Below, piece after piece: positions 11,491 through 24,190 of a DNA stretch of 64,000 bases. Position 1 is the stretch's first letter, and each line of letters starts with the position of its first letter. A program made the position numbers and the translations under genes. Under the pieces are notes generated by a model. The model had not been told where the DNA came from. It worked only from the letters and a program-made list of their open reading frames with translations, and did no database searches. The DNA comes from Ancistrus triradiatus (lineage: Eukaryota; Chordata; Actinopteri; Siluriformes; Loricariidae): NCBI GenBank assembly GCA_025084515.1, contig JAJAGP010001357.1, forward strand, positions 136,501-200,500, written 5' to 3'.

Positions 11491-11808
11491 TGATCAAAAG
11501 TATTTAAACAGAGTGAAATGAGAGGTAATACGATTAAGTCCTCAATCACATTTCTGTGTTTGCTGTTTAATCTGCGTTCCCAATGTCATCTACGCTCATG
11601 AGCTTTAGGTGGTGCGTGATAAGAGAAGAAGGTCACGGGTATGAGTGGCAGAAATGAGGTTCCTATGCAGGCTTACTGGACCTTCTATGACAGAGTGAGA
11701 AGGTCATCATTCTGGGGACATCTGGAGTATGAAAACAGAACATTAAGATGCCACCTAGTTGGTTAGTTGTTAGAGCTGTTTCAGGCATGTCCCTCTGGAC
11801 AGAGACCC

Positions 11809-11843
11809 TAGGACACGCCCAGGACACGCCCAGGACACGCCCA
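11809..11843. repeat. 11-bp tandem repeat (AGGACACGCCC)
   Basis: Three adjacent copies of AGGACACGCCC, isolated within otherwise unique intergenic sequence. Confidence 0.8.
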
Positions 11844-12525
11844 CACTGGGAATGGGGGTTAGAAAACAAAGGGATAGAAACTGAGACGGTTTCTATGACC
11901 TGTACCACCTGTAACCCTGCAGCCTAAAGTACCTCCATTGATTTATTTTTTTTCTAAAAGTGGAACTATAGTAAAAAACTTGTTTTGATGCCGCCATCAT
12001 CACGGGGGCAGAGTTTCGTCTCAGTGAAGATAAATTCATGATTTTATAATAACAGTTACAGCTCTACTGCTTAAAAAAAATCTCAAAATCATCTCCAGTT
12101 TCCTCTCCTGAAAGCTCCTGCGGGAGAGTAATTTACTTTCGGTTTTGTTTTTATTCCCAATAAGGGCGTCCTGATCTTCTCATCCGTCTGCATTGAGTAT
12201 AATGGAGGACATTTCTCTTCGGCGTCCCCTCCCTCCCTCCCTCCTCCCCACCCACCCACCCACCTCCTCCACCCTGCAGCTTCCTGAACGACTTCCTCTT
12301 CACATCCAATTTGCTTTCGGAGTGTTTATCTCTCCGAATCGCCGGGGATCCTGCGAAAGAATAAAAAGCTCTCAGATCTCGTTACCTTCTCTCAGCAGTG
12401 GTGGAGACGAGTAGAGGAAATAAACGTCTCTGCTGACGTCTCACTAACATGCTCTGTCCTCTCATCTGTCATTCTGCTCTCACTCCTGCAACCGGTTCCT
12501 CAAACTTCTGACAGCCCCTGCTGAC

Positions 12526-12530
<5 letters not shown>
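11844..12530. other. intergenic, nothing recognised
   Basis: Mostly unique sequence with a C-rich run (CCCTCCCTCCC, CCCACCCACC) at 12226-12270. No exon with matching splice sites was found. Confidence 0.35.

Positions 12531-12571
<41 letters not shown>
12531..12571 (+). repeat. (GT)n microsatellite
   Basis: About 41 bp of uninterrupted GT repeats followed by GTTTGTTTG. Confidence 0.95.
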
Positions 12572-12575
<4 letters not shown>

Positions 12576-12639
12576 TTTGTTTTGTCTGATTTTTGTACCT
12601 ACCTGGATACTGAACAAACTGCATTAGATTCAGAACTCT

Positions 12640-14035
12640 TGTCTAAACTCTCATTATCTAAACCCTCGCTATCCCAACTCTCGCTATCTAAACTCTGATT
12701 ATTGTCTAAACTCTCACTATCAAGACTCCTGCTAACTAAACTCTCATTATCCAGACTCTCACCATCTAACATCTAGTGATTTAAACTCTTGTCTTCTAGA
12801 CTCTCATTATCTAAGCACTGGCTATCCAAAAACTCTCACTTTCTAAACTCTTATCTGAACTCTGTCTAAATTCTTACTATCTAGATCCCTTCTAACTAAA
12901 CTCTCGTTATCCAAACTTTTGCTATCCAAACTCCTGCTAACTAAAGTGTTGATATCTAAACTCTCACTATCTAAACTCTCATTATCCAAACTCTCACTAT
13001 CGAAACCCTCGCTATCTAAACTCTTGTTTTCTAAAATCTCGCTATCTAAACTCTCGTCATCAAACTCTCATTATCTAAGCTCTCCGTATCCAAACTCTCA
13101 CTATCCAAACTCTCATTATCAAAATTCTCACCATCTAATCAGTTGTTATTTAAACTTTCATTATGTAATTCTTGTTATCCTAACTCTCACTATCTAAACT
13201 ATTATATATACGCTCCTGTTATCTCTCTATCTAGACCCCTGCTATCTAAACTCTCATTATCCAAACCCCTCCTAACTGATGTCTTGCTATCTTGACTCTC
13301 ATTACCTAAACTCTCACTATCTAAACTCTTTGTATCTAAACTCTCTAAAAGATCTAAATGTAATCTAAATCCTCCTTGTATAGATCCACTCTAACTAAAC
13401 TCTTGTTATTCAAACTCTTGCTAACTAAACAATGGTGAACTAAACTCTCACTATCTAGATCCCTGCTAAATAAGTCTTGCTGTCTAGACTCTCATTATCT
13501 TAACTCTGATTATTCAAACTCTAACTGTCTAAACCCTCGCTATCAAAATTCTCACTAAACTCTCACTATCTAAAATCTTGCAATCAAACTCTCATTACCC
13601 AAACTCACACTATCAAACTCTAACTAATGTCCTGTTATCTAAACTCTCACTATGTGAACCCCCTGCTAACAAAACTCTCGTTATCCAAACTCTCACTATC
13701 TAAAGTGTTACTGCTAAACTCTCACTATCTAGAATCTCATTGTCTAAACAATCACTATCTAAACTAGGCACATTCTCACTACCTAATCTCTTGTTACTCT
13801 CACTATCTAAACTTTCCTTATCTAAAGTCCTGATGTCTCACTATCTATACCCCTGCTAACAAAACTCTTGTTCTGTAAATCCCTGATACTAAAGTCTTGC
13901 TATCTTGACTCTCACTATCAAAACTCTCACTATATAAACTATCACTATCTAAACTCTTATCTAAACTTTCTAAATGTTATTTAAATTCTCACTCTCTAGA
14001 TCCCCTCTAACTAAACTTTCCATATCTAATAATGG
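12640..14035. repeat. 15-bp minisatellite, block 2
   Basis: About 1.4 kb of TATCTAAACTCTCAC units, with the clearest stretch at 12950-13140. Because 15 is divisible by three, one frame stays open at 12919-13197 and reads as a repeated Leu-Ser-Lys-Leu-Ser peptide; this is an artefact of the period. Confidence 0.85.
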
Positions 14036-14334
14036 CACATGGTTTTTAAAAATGGATCAAAATTATAGCATTTATCAGGCACAAAGTTTAAATAAAAAAA
14101 GACTGTCTCTAGTGTTTGGTAATTAGTTTTGTTTACCTATTCTAATCTAATCTTTCTTTAATCTAAGTATTTTATCAGTATAATTACTGTGGTTGATCTT
14201 CTGTATAATTTGGACATTAGCCCCCTGTCGTTCTGTGTAGAAGCTGCTGGAGGTAAATAGAACATTTACTGAAAATCTTAAAATTTAAGTTTAATTAAAA
14301 GTAAACTACTAAAAGTAAATCAATGGCTCAGGCT

Positions 14335-14640
14335 GCTGGTGGTGTAATGGTGTTGTATTTTCTTGGTACATATTTTCTTTGGACCCCTTAATACCAGCAG
14401 AGTATCCTTTAAACCCCACAGCCTACCTGAGTATTGTTGCTGACCATGTGCACCTCTTTATGAGCACAGTGTACCATCTTCTGGTCTTTACTTGCAGCAG
14501 GATAACGCTCCATGTCCCAAAGTTCAAATCATCTCACGCTGGTTTCTTGAACATGATAATGAGTTCACTGTAACTCAAACGGCCTCTACGGTCACCAGCT
14601 CTCAATCCGATAGAGATGTGGTGGAACCGGAGATTCACAT
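14335..14640 (+). mobile_element. Tc1-like transposase 3' fragment (family with WFLEHDNEF)
   Basis: DNA matches the copy at 50505-50935 (CCTGAGTATTGTTGCTGACC, GCAGGATAAC, TCTTGAACATGATAATGAG). Read in the broken frame it corresponds to the 'QQDN.PCHK... WFLEHDNEF ... SPDLNPIEH.WDVVE' catalytic end of a Tc1-like transposase. It is truncated and joined directly to another Tc1-like copy. Confidence 0.6.
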
Positions 14641-15235
14641 TAGATTCAGATGCAGCTGACATAAGTATTCGGACGCTTTGTTATGACACTTAGAATTTAG
14701 CTCTGGGTTCCTCCCATTTCTCTCGATCCTCTTTGAGATGTTTCTACACTTTGATTGGATCCACCTTTGATAAATCCAGTTGATTGGACACGATTTTAAA
14801 GACACACACCTGTCTATATAAGGTCTCACAGCTAACAGTGAATATCAGAACAAAAACCAAACCATGAGGAGGAAAGAACTGCCTGCAGAGCTCAGAGACA
14901 GGAATGTGTGGAGGCAGATCTGGAGAAGGCTACAAAAATCTGTTGCAATAGAAATTTCCAAGAGAACAGCGACCTCCATTCTTAAATGGAAGAAGTTTGG
15001 AACAACCAGGACTCTTCATGGAGTAATCAGGGGAGAAGAACCTTGGTAAGAAAGGTGACCAAGAACCCAATGATCACTCTGGCTGAGCTCCAAAGATCCT
15101 GTGTGCAGATGGAAGAAACTTCCAGAAGGTCATCACTGCAGCACTCCACCAGTCTGGGCTTTATGACAGAGTGTTCAGACAGAAGCCTCCTATCCATAAC
15201 TCCACTGTGGAGACTGCCAGGAAAACCAAGTTCCC
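14641..15235 (+). mobile_element. Tc1-like transposon 5' fragment
   Basis: After a 5' leader (GACACACACCTGTCTATATA), an ATG at 14864 starts MRRKELPAELRDRNVWRQIW, followed by EISKRTATSILKWKKFGTTR, the paired helix-turn-helix DNA-binding region of Tc1-like transposases. A frame change near 15000 continues it as RRTLVRKVTKNPMITLAELQ. It ends near 15235 where LINE sequence begins, so the catalytic domain is missing. Confidence 0.7.
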
Positions 15236-15249
15236 TGATAAGCATCTAG

Positions 15250-15660
15250 TGGAGGACGACACCGGGACCATCAATACCAGCTCCATGGCCAAAAACGTCC
15301 AGCAGACTGTGCATTTCCTACGGAGTCTGAAAAATGCAAGACTTTCTCACCACCTTCTACAGAGGGACTATAGAGAGCAACCTGAGCAGCTGCATCACTG
15401 TGTGGTTTGGGAATAGCACTGCATCAGAATGCAAATTCCTAAAGAAGTTGGCGAAGACAGCTGAGACCATCACTGGGATCTCCAACCCCCCAAGCTTCAT
15501 GGATATTTATGACAAACACTGCATCCCCAGCTACCAGCATAGTGATCGGCACAAACTTTTCTCCATTTTACAGTCTGGCAAACGGTACCGAATCCTCCAC
15601 GCTGTCACTGCCAGGCGCTAACAGTTCCATCACCCAGTCCATCAGATTCCTCAGCACACC
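15250..15660 (+). mobile_element. LINE (L2/Rex-like) ORF2 3' fragment
   Basis: In frames 15171-15416 and 15334-15621 it reads HFLRSLKNARLSHHLL, then FYRGTIESNLSSCITVWFGN, KKLAKTAETITGI, DIYDKHC and LFSILQSGKRYRILH. This is the conserved end of fish L2-type reverse transcriptase ORFs. A frameshift near 15345 and missing 5' parts show decay. It is the same class as the minus-strand copy at 3862-4245, but diverged from it. Confidence 0.7.
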
Positions 15661-15744
15661 AAACTGACACCCCGCTCCCACTTCGATTTCACCCATGGTA
15701 AAGCTATTTTTATATATAACTTAGATACTTCTACAGATACTGCT

Positions 15745-17798
15745 CAACGGTGATGCTCGAAAGTTTATGAACCCTTTCAAATTTCTACATAAACATGACC
15801 TAAAACCTGATCAGATTCACACAGACGTCCTCAAAGTAGATACAGAGATCCAATTAAACCCATGAGACAGAACTATCATGCTTTGTCTTTTATTTATCAA
15901 GGTTAAGGATCCAATGGTACATATCTGTAATAATAAAAAAAAGTATTAGCAAGCTCATTTGAAGGTGAATTTAGAGTCAGGAGTTCTCAATCAGGTGTGA
16001 GTGGGTGCCTTATTATTATTTTTTAAAGAACAGGGATTTTAAGAAAAGTCTGATCTTCAAAACACGTTTTTGGAAAGTGCTTGTGGGATTTTAGGCTGAC
16101 AGAAAAAAACACTCCCAAGAAGTATGAAGTCACCAAGAAAATAGCAAAGGCTGATTCACCGTAAGTGGAGAAGCAGAACAGCTGATTTATTGCAGCAAAT
16201 TCATGAATCCAGCACATACACGCCTCAAACTGCAAAGTGATGTACCGAAGAGCTCCAGTTTGCCATAGTCTTTTGAATATTTTTTAGAATCTGCTGAATC
16301 ACCTCGCCACCAATATCTTTCCCATTTTGGTCATCTCCATCTTCTCAGGAACTTTCCTGCACCTCCATCATCTCCCGATCAGGGACTAACTGCAGTGTCA
16401 GCTTCCCAGATCTGTTTTTATATATAATTTAGTCGTACTGTCAATTACCTTATTTGGTCATGCGTAGATGGCCTAATAGTTTCACTCATCATGCCTCATC
16501 AATTTTCTCATTATTCATCAGAATTCCAGAGGTCTTCAGTATTTCTGTTACACTTGTTGATCTCAAAATACACTCCAAATTTCCTGTAAAAGTCTAACAT
16601 GGCAATCAGGCTGGAAAAGGTTACAAGAACATCTCTAAAGAGTTTGGACTCAGCCAGACCGATCCACAGTCAGACAGATTGTCTACAAATGAAGGAAATT
16701 CAAGACCATTGTTACCCTCCCCAGGAGTGGTCGACCAACAAAGATCACTCCAAGACCAAGGCGTTACCCTGGGCTCCTTTGGTGAGGTCACAAAGGAGCC
16801 CAGGGTAACTTCTAAGCAACTGAAGGCCTCTCTCACATTGGCTAATGTTCATGTTCATGAGTCCACCATCAGAAGAACACTGAACAACAATGGTGTGCAT
16901 GGCAGGGCTGCAAGGAGAAAGCCACTGCTCTCCAAAAAGAACATTGCTGCTCGTCTGCAGTTTGCTAAAGATCACGTGGACGAGCCAGAAGGTTTCAGCA
17001 CCTAAGCACACAAGCCGTTCTACCAAAGAATGGTTAAAGAAGAATGAAGTTGATGTTTTGGAGTCAGAGTCAAAGTCCTGACCATAATCCAACGGAAATG
17101 TTGTGGAAGGACCTGAAGAGAGCAGCTATCGTGAGGAAACCCACCAACATCCCAGAGCTGAAGCTGTTCTGTACAAAGGAATAAAGGACTCAGATTCCTA
17201 TAAGCTCATGTACAGGACTGATTAACAGTTACCTGATTCTGAAAGCAAGGTTCAAATACTTTTGCCACTCACAGATATGTAATATTGGATCATTTCCTCG
17301 ATACATAAACAAGCAAATATAACATTTTTGTCTCCTTTCTTTAATTGGGTTCACTTTAGCTGCCAAGGACTTTCCCACCGAGGACTCAAGATTCTAAAGT
17401 GACTCAGTGTATTGGACTAAATAACGGCGATATGAATATTTTTTTGTTTTTTTTATTCAATACTTTATTTATCTGTTAATATTGTTTTAGTTTCTATTTT
17501 TTGAACCATTACTACAGACATATTTGACTAGATAAATTAGTTTTATTCTTACATTTATCATCTACTGTAAGCCACCGAAGCAGCTCGTCTCCCTGTTTGA
17601 GTCTTGGTCCACCCAAAGTTTCTTCCTTATAATGTTTAGAGATTTTCCTTACCACTGTCGCCCTGGACTTGCTCAGTTTGGGATTATTAGATATTAGAAG
17701 AGAATCTAAACTTGTAAAGCTGCTTTGAGACAATGCTCCCATCGTATCTATGCAGAAATATAACTTCTAAAAGTTTCACTTACTTTCAAGCACCACTG
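15745..17798 (+). mobile_element. Tc1-like transposon remnant, interrupted by another repeat
   Basis: The left end near 15745 reads GCTCGAAAGTTTATGAACCC and the right end ACTTTCAAGCACCACTG stops at 17798, matching the terminal repeats of the copies at 6474 and 54327. Transposase pieces on the plus strand: 16599-16808 (EKVTRTSLKSLDS), 16679-17005 (KASLTLANVHVHESTIRRTL, ARRKPLLSKKNIAARLQFA, KDHVDEPEG), then HTSRSTKEWLKKNEVDVLES. A 24-bp stretch around 16770-16805 (GGGCTCCTTTG ... CAAAGGAGCCC) is an inverted duplication. The copy is longer than usual because of the insert at 17360-17745. Confidence 0.75.
17360..17745 (+). repeat. dispersed repeat nested in Tc1 copy
   Basis: The segment from TGCCAAGGACTTTCCCACCG to GCTGCTTTGAGACAATGCTC is absent from other Tc1 copies at the corresponding place. 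It matches a family seen at 23790-24190, 51465-51640, 52383-52505 and 58500-58850, sharing GAGTCTTGGTCC, TTTCTTCCTT, CCACTGTCGCCC, TTGCTCAGTTTGGGATT and TGTAAAGCTGCTTTGAGACA. The family is very common in fish; I do not know its formal class. Confidence 0.6.
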
Positions 17799-18619
17799 GA
17801 TATCAGTGTGTCATGTCATGGCTTATATTTTGTATGTTGTGATATAATATGTGGCCTACCTCGTATTATATGCTGCGATGGATCATTTTTGCACTAGTAC
17901 ATCATTTTATAGTCTATCTTGCGCTGTTATATAACCATTCATTGCTGTGTGATACTCCCACCCCTCCCATTGAATAGATTCAGTCCTGCACACATGATTT
18001 ATTTATTTATCTTACTGCAGTGCTTGTGTATTCATGCTTTGTGTTGTCCTGTGATATTCTGCGTTGCACCAAGGTCCAGGAGGAAGGAGATTGCATTGTA
18101 CTGCATAATTACATACAGTGTACAGTCTTCTTAAATCTGCCTGCTTATATTATTAGTGTAAATAATAAGAGTACAATCCCCTGTGTGCTCTCACAGTGAG
18201 TTACGTCACTAACAGATCTAACAATGAGTATAAACTTTTGCACAGTACTGTAAATCCGTTCTGTGTGGATATTGTGTATAGTTTCTTATATCTTCTGCAT
18301 TCTATTTCTTTGGCGTGTCGTGTTAGCTTCTCACTGCACGTTACACTGTGTGTGGCTGTGTGTGTGGCAAATCACCGTCCTGACTGATAGCGAGGATAAT
18401 CTGTGTTTGTTTTATAAAATATGTATTAACACGATTACACTTAAGGAAACTGTAAAATACTAAAGCGGAAGCAACGGCTTATAGTTTCTTGATGGAAAAT
18501 CTGTGTCTTCTGACCCGGTACCATTTATCCAAGCGAAAGCGAACAGTCAGCTCGGTGACCTCGTATGTGATGTATGACATGCTATCAATTATGCGCTGTG
18601 TTTTGCCTGAAGCTTTGAT

Positions 18620-18622
18620 TGA

Positions 18623-18667
<45 letters not shown>

Positions 18668-18774
18668 CAGTATTCAAGAAGATGAGACAGATAGTCATCA
18701 GCATCAGTTTCTGGGTGTCAGAGCCTCTCCTGGCCGTCAGTATGATGGAAATGCTTGGCTTCCGTGTGTGTGTG

Positions 18775-18817
<43 letters not shown>

Positions 18818-18945
18818 CTGCAGCCTGAACCCTCCCCTCTATTAACCTTTATTCAGGACTGATGGACAGCTGTCAGGAGGCGCTACTGAGCCGGATGTGG
18901 AGAGAGAAAGGTCTGATGGGAAGGAGGCAAGTAGAAATTTCAAAG

Positions 18946-18985
<40 letters not shown>

Positions 18986-19170
18986 ATGAGCAGCAGGTGG
19001 AAGGTCGCCCTGTGGGCTGCTTTATAAAGGTATCACATCATTAGAGAGAGAGAGACACACACACACACACACACACTCTGAAGGCCACTCTGAGGAATAG
19101 ATCAGACTCTAATGAGCTCGTCAGTGTTCGACACACAGCGCTGTGATGTGCCACCGCACCACCTCTGCTC

Positions 19171-19228
<58 letters not shown>

Positions 19229-19230
19229 TA
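18620..19230. repeat. cluster of CA/TG microsatellites
   Basis: Four long dinucleotide tracts: (CA)n 18624-18662, (TG)n 18763-18815 with one CGTG interruption, (TG)n 18947-18981 and (CA)n 19174-19226, plus a short GA/CA run at 19045-19077. The alternation of strands makes inverted-repeat folding possible. Confidence 0.9.
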
Positions 19231-19340
19231 CTCACTCACCAACCACTTTATTAGTTCCACCTACCCGGTTCTTACACTTAATGATCATTCTATTAGGTCA
19301 ATTTACCATATAGGCCACTTATATATGTATATATATAGTC

Positions 19341-19480
19341 TATCCTCGTTGTCTCGCCAACCCAACCTCATCTCTCTCCACCTGTGATGGCAGGATGGAT
19401 TTCCTTCCATGCACTTTACCTCAAAAATCTGCCAACCTCGCCTCTCGCCAAGCTTAATCCTGCCAGTTATGAAATTCTAC
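19341..19480 (+). repeat. dispersed repeat, copy 1 (partner at 36627-36765)
   Basis: It contains TGATGGCAGGATGGATTTCC, TTCCATGCACTTTACCTCAA and CCAACCTCGCCTCTCGCC. The reverse complement of 36627-36765 has the same blocks. Function unknown; probably a transposon fragment. Confidence 0.6.
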
Positions 19481-22400
19481 CCCTCTAAGCCGCCATGTTT
19501 CAGACCGTCAGTAGGTGGTGCTTTAAAACTACTTTGACCATGCAATGGATGATGTCCCGCCCCTGTCTGTTATCAGAGGCATTATATAAGGAGGAGACCA
19601 GTCACTGGTTGAAATATGAACGGGACTGTAGTACAGAAGCCCCGCCCCATCATTAGAAAGAACCAATCAGCATATTAGTAAATGTGTCAGAGAGGGGGGG
19701 CAGCAAGTCTCGGCCCCTTCGTAGTGGCGGGATGCGCATGCGCGGTAGCCAGAATAACCTTAAATCTGTGTTATTTGAACCCAACAACGCAAATAAGTTA
19801 TATCATTTTTTGTCAGATTATATTAGCTATTCTAAATCTGCATTTTAAACATTAATTTTTCTTCCAGTTTCGGATATATAGGTCTCTACAGACTTATCTT
19901 ACTATGATTTTACTGTTATTCATCTCTGACTGAACTTCATACACTTTGGAGACAGAAAAGATCGTCAATCACGGAATAATTCTCAAATTTGGGTAGATGA
20001 ATAGAGACTGTAAATGTGTGTATGTGTTTATATGCATTATAAATGGGATCATATGATCATGAGGGCTGCTCAGTAAAACACAAGTCAGCACCAGGTATAA
20101 ATGTCACTCTGTCTATTTTTTATAACCTCCTTAAGTTGTCAAGCTTGCCTCTCGCCAAAAAGACACGAGGCAGACGTGGACGAACAAAAGTATCAGGTCA
20201 GGTTCTTGTGAAAATACCTTTTATATTTACATTACAGCAGCCTAAGAAGACTATGTGACTATGGAAATGACTGGTCAGCGGAAATTTCAGTCAATGTCCT
20301 GTTTCACAGTCATTAAACTGGTAAAAAACGTACCTGTATTTTATCTTTTGTCATTTTTCTTCAAGTCCCACAGAGGCTTCAATTTAGTTCGTAAAGGTTA
20401 CTGTTTCCTCTTTGCTGAAGTAATTGGGTGTGAAACTCCCGAGGGATTAAAGAGATTACTGTAAGAAGATTACAGTCAGGCATTACCACGACATTAGGCT
20501 CTGTTCTATTTGATCACCTAAATATCACCAGCTACACCGTGTGAGCTGAATCCTAATCATCATGAAGACATTAATCAGGGTGGAATAATTAAAACATGCA
20601 CTGCGGACGTTCGTCGGTACGTCCTGTAGCTTTTACATATTTAATATGCTTAATAAGTATTTAACCCTTACAGGTCGCGGTCATGTAATCAAGCCCTGTC
20701 TTTATTCAGACCATTAATAGGGAAGCTGCTTCTTTTTCGTTTTTGCAACCAAAGAGAGGTTTAAATAAAGCTTAAATAAAGAGGAGACAGCTGAGATTAA
20801 ACAGTTGATTGTGGAACGCGAATAGGGTCAGAAGGGGAGGAAGCTACGCATGATGATGCATATGGTATTGATAGAGCAGGTAGAAATAATTACAAATTAC
20901 ATGTAAACAGGGGTGAAAGATTGAGTGGCGGTATGCTGTACCGGAAAGTGGAGAGAGGAGCTGCCACGTTCAAAACAAGTCACGATCAGACACTAAGCAA
21001 GAAAACACATCTACTAACGTCATCTCCTTTTCTATTGCTAAGTTATTCTGAATTGCTTCTAAACCATCGCAGTGCCAGCTTCCCGTGCTGCAGCTGACTG
21101 ATATCCAGTGTTATGGGGTTTTGGCAGGCAGACATTTACAGCAAAATCTCCCAAATAAAACATGATATTCTGGTTTAATCCAACAACTATGGATTGAGAT
21201 GGCTTTTATAAACCGAGCAAAACAGACAGTACAAGCATGCAGCAGTGACCTCACTCCATAAACAGCACAGGGGATCAGACAGGGTTGCCAGATCCTGCAT
21301 GAGAATTAAGTACACATCTTTGGAAACAAGCCAAACCAAATGGCTCCAAAAAACAAACAAACAAATTTAAAAAATAGTACACCTACTACAATCTGAGAGT
21401 GACCACTTGATCAGTCAATAATAATAATAATAATAATTTTCTGTACTTTAGAGGGTTGAACTACCAGTGTTTGGAATTGACTTCATAGAAAGATAAGCCT
21501 AAAGTCACTTCGCATGTTAACAATTTAGACATTTTATGAAAAAACAAATTCATAGTGAGAATCATCAAATGACAATAGCCAGAACAACCTACTCTGTATA
21601 CTGTGCCATAACTTTGGTTTCTTGCAGGGGAGCGTAGTGTGTCTCCAGTTGAAGTAGGCGATCATTAGTCGACCTGCATTTAAGCCGGCGATTCTCTTTG
21701 ATCGGTGTGTGACATTGTTATGTGATGCTTGCCTTTTTCTGCTGAGCCATGCTCACATTTAGCTGCTCTTTGAGTGTAAACTGTGAGCTCAGGTCCGGTT
21801 TGTTATAGTTTGCTCTGAACTTAAAGGCTGTGTGTGGGCGTTCGACTTTGAACTTGCATTTGTGTTGTGCCTGTCCCATGCTACTTCGTTGTGTTTACAT
21901 CACTCGAGTAATGAACTAGTTACTCTTTGTTCTGGTTTGTCTTTTCTTGTCTTTGCTGAGACACATTTGTTTTCTTCCCTACTTATTTGTTTCCTGCTTC
22001 TGAGATCGTGTCCTTATTTAACCCTGTCCTGAAGCAGCTTTGCAAAGTGGATCTTTAAAGATTATGAGGAAGAAACCTTGAGAGCAACCAAAATTCAACA
22101 AGGAGCTGTTCTGTTTGGATAGCCTGGAATAAATATTAGCAATTTAAATGTAATTAAATATGGGATCGTGACAGAGAAGGCATAAACATTGATTTAAAAT
22201 CACTGTTAGTAATATAATAATCACAGTAAAGTCTGTGGACTCATGTATTCATATAGTTTTTAAAAATCTGACAGTAAAGCATTGCTTTAAAGCAGCTTTA
22301 CAGAGATCCAGATTAGATCTTCCTGTAAGCGCTCTTAAGCCCTATGTGGATTGTTTATCAGTTTATCAGGAGGACGTCTGTAATTGAAATTCTTCCATTG

Positions 22401-22919
22401 AAACTCCTGCAGCTGAAGGTCAATAAATTCCCACAGGATGAGCGAGTATGTAGTGGGTTGTATTCTCTACATACCTGGATGATGATGTCACGTGTCACTG
22501 ATTGAAAGACGTTCAGCATTTTCAGAAAACTTGAGAGTACATATTGTGCATTTTTAAATGCAGTCATGCTGTAGATGCCATTATATTCTCACCATTCATC
22601 AGCTGCTGCTATCAGGTCTTTTTTCTTATTTTTCTCTACTTCATGGCTCTCCAGTGTTGTTATGCCAACATACAGTCCAGAACATGCAGTCCAGGTCAAT
22701 AGTGCAGTGACTTGTAGGTTAATTATATCACGAACTGAGGAGTTTAATGAGTGTTCCGTGTATCATAGCAGAGACGAGGCTGAAATTGGCTTCTTATTCA
22801 CATTTTCGGTCCACCTTAAGTGACTGCAGTTACGTCATGTAGATGGAGATTCATCCTCATGATGAATAATAATCAGTAAGTAAACACTTAGATTAACCTA
22901 CAGCCATTTACACAACGCT
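19481..22919. other. intergenic, no gene supported
   Basis: Unique-looking sequence with a few short repeats ((TAA)n at 21418-21436, CAAACAAACAAA at 21353-21364, and CTTGCCTCTCGCCAAAAAGAC near 20143, echoing the repeat at 19341). No set of open frames with splice sites or recognisable protein motifs was found on either strand. Confidence 0.35.
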
Positions 22920-23240
22920 TGTTTTATGATAAAGTGTTGAACTCATGTAGTTTGGTGAGTAATGGATTCAAAGTGCAAACACTTACTCTGTGTTCTGGAG
23001 GATTCAGTTCCTGTTTTGCTTTCGGTTGGCTCTAACCAAATAATCTTTTTAGGACCCATGGAGGTTTATTTGCACCAAGAATACACTGCTGTAGATGTAA
23101 AATTAAGGAAAAACACGATAAACACAGCGCAGATCTTCTCTGACCAAGAGCTATTGTGAATCTGAATCACTGAATCACTGTTTACCAAATCGTGAATCAT
23201 GAATCGTGAATTGAGTTTCGGTTTCAGAAGGCTAGCCCAC
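22920..23240 (+). repeat. dispersed repeat, copy 1 (partner at 54695-55060)
   Basis: Blocks shared with 54695-55060 include GATAAAGTGTTGAA, GTGAGTAATGGATT, AACACTTACTCT, CAGTTCCTGTTTTGCTTTCG / GTCCTGTTTTGCTTTCGGTT, AGGACCCATGGAG and TACTGTAGATGTAAAA-like sequence. A third, shorter relative lies at 32310-32420. Probably a non-autonomous transposon. Confidence 0.6.
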
Positions 23241-23789
23241 CCACTTGGAGTTTGAGTTTGTGAATGCAGAGATCAACTCCCCGCTGTTGCCTAAAAGAGC
23301 AACTCAGACTACGAGAGTCGAGGAAGGTGACAAGACCATAAGAGAACGGGACTGACCTTCAAGTAACCCACATATAGTGGCAGTGGTCCAATTCAGTGGC
23401 GTTTTCGTAGTTCCTTACTGGTTCAGTCCTGCTCTTTCAGGATCTCAGTCCCTACACCCAGGTCCCATCCATAAGTCCTTGTTGTGTGTCTGTGTTCACA
23501 TCACCAGGGGCCTCCCTCTTCCCTCGAGTCTCTGTAGTTCCTCAAGTCGTGGGGTCTGTGTTGGAACGTCATTGCCAGCCGGTTTTGTTGTGGCGTTCTT
23601 TGACTCCATGTTGCTTCTTGGCCGTCCTTAAATCTCAGGCTCTTCATATGTCTCTGCTGTCTATCTCTCTGCGTGTTTGCCTCACTAATGGCTTTCCTCT
23701 GTCCTTTGAGTTTTGGAGATCCTAGGGGCATAGGGGCTTGGCTAGATGGATATAGAAAGCATATTTCCTTCTCCCTTAGGGATCAGTTT

Positions 23790-24190
23790 TTTTAAGTTGA
23801 CTGAGTGTGCCATGCCATCGAAACTTTCCCGCAGAGGACACAGGGTCCTGCAGTGATGTTATTTCATTCAACATCTGATGTATTGTGCTATAGTTTTATA
23901 TGTCTCTATTTTACCATACTCTTCATGACATTACATCATCTCTAATTTACTAGTCTACTACTAAATGTAATGTTCTCTTTGAGTTTTTAGATTTCACTTC
24001 TGTTTATTGAAACCATTACTTTAAACATTTTAATTAGGCTAAGAGACCTAAGGAGGTTTGAGTCTCGGTCCTTGATTTCCTCTTTGTAACATTTAGGGAT
24101 TTTCCTTTCCACTGTCCCCTTAGGTTTGCTCAGTTTGGGATTGGGCTTAGGTAGTAGAAGATGACCTAAATTTGTAAAGATAGGAACAAG
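23790..24190 (+). repeat. dispersed repeat, same family as 17360-17745
   Basis: It carries TTTCCCGCAGAGGACACAGG, a variable AT-rich middle, GAGTCTCGGTCC, TTTCCTTTCCACTGTCCCCT, TTGCTCAGTTTGGGATT and AAATTTGTAAAG in the family order. It is a nearly full copy. Confidence 0.6.

Noticed and set aside
12919..13197. Open frame encoding a Leu-Ser-Lys repeat peptide
   Set aside because: The 15-bp minisatellite has a period divisible by three, which keeps one frame open.
10920..14035. CRISPR-like array
   Set aside because: Units are contiguous and degenerate, without unique spacers, and the genome is that of an animal.
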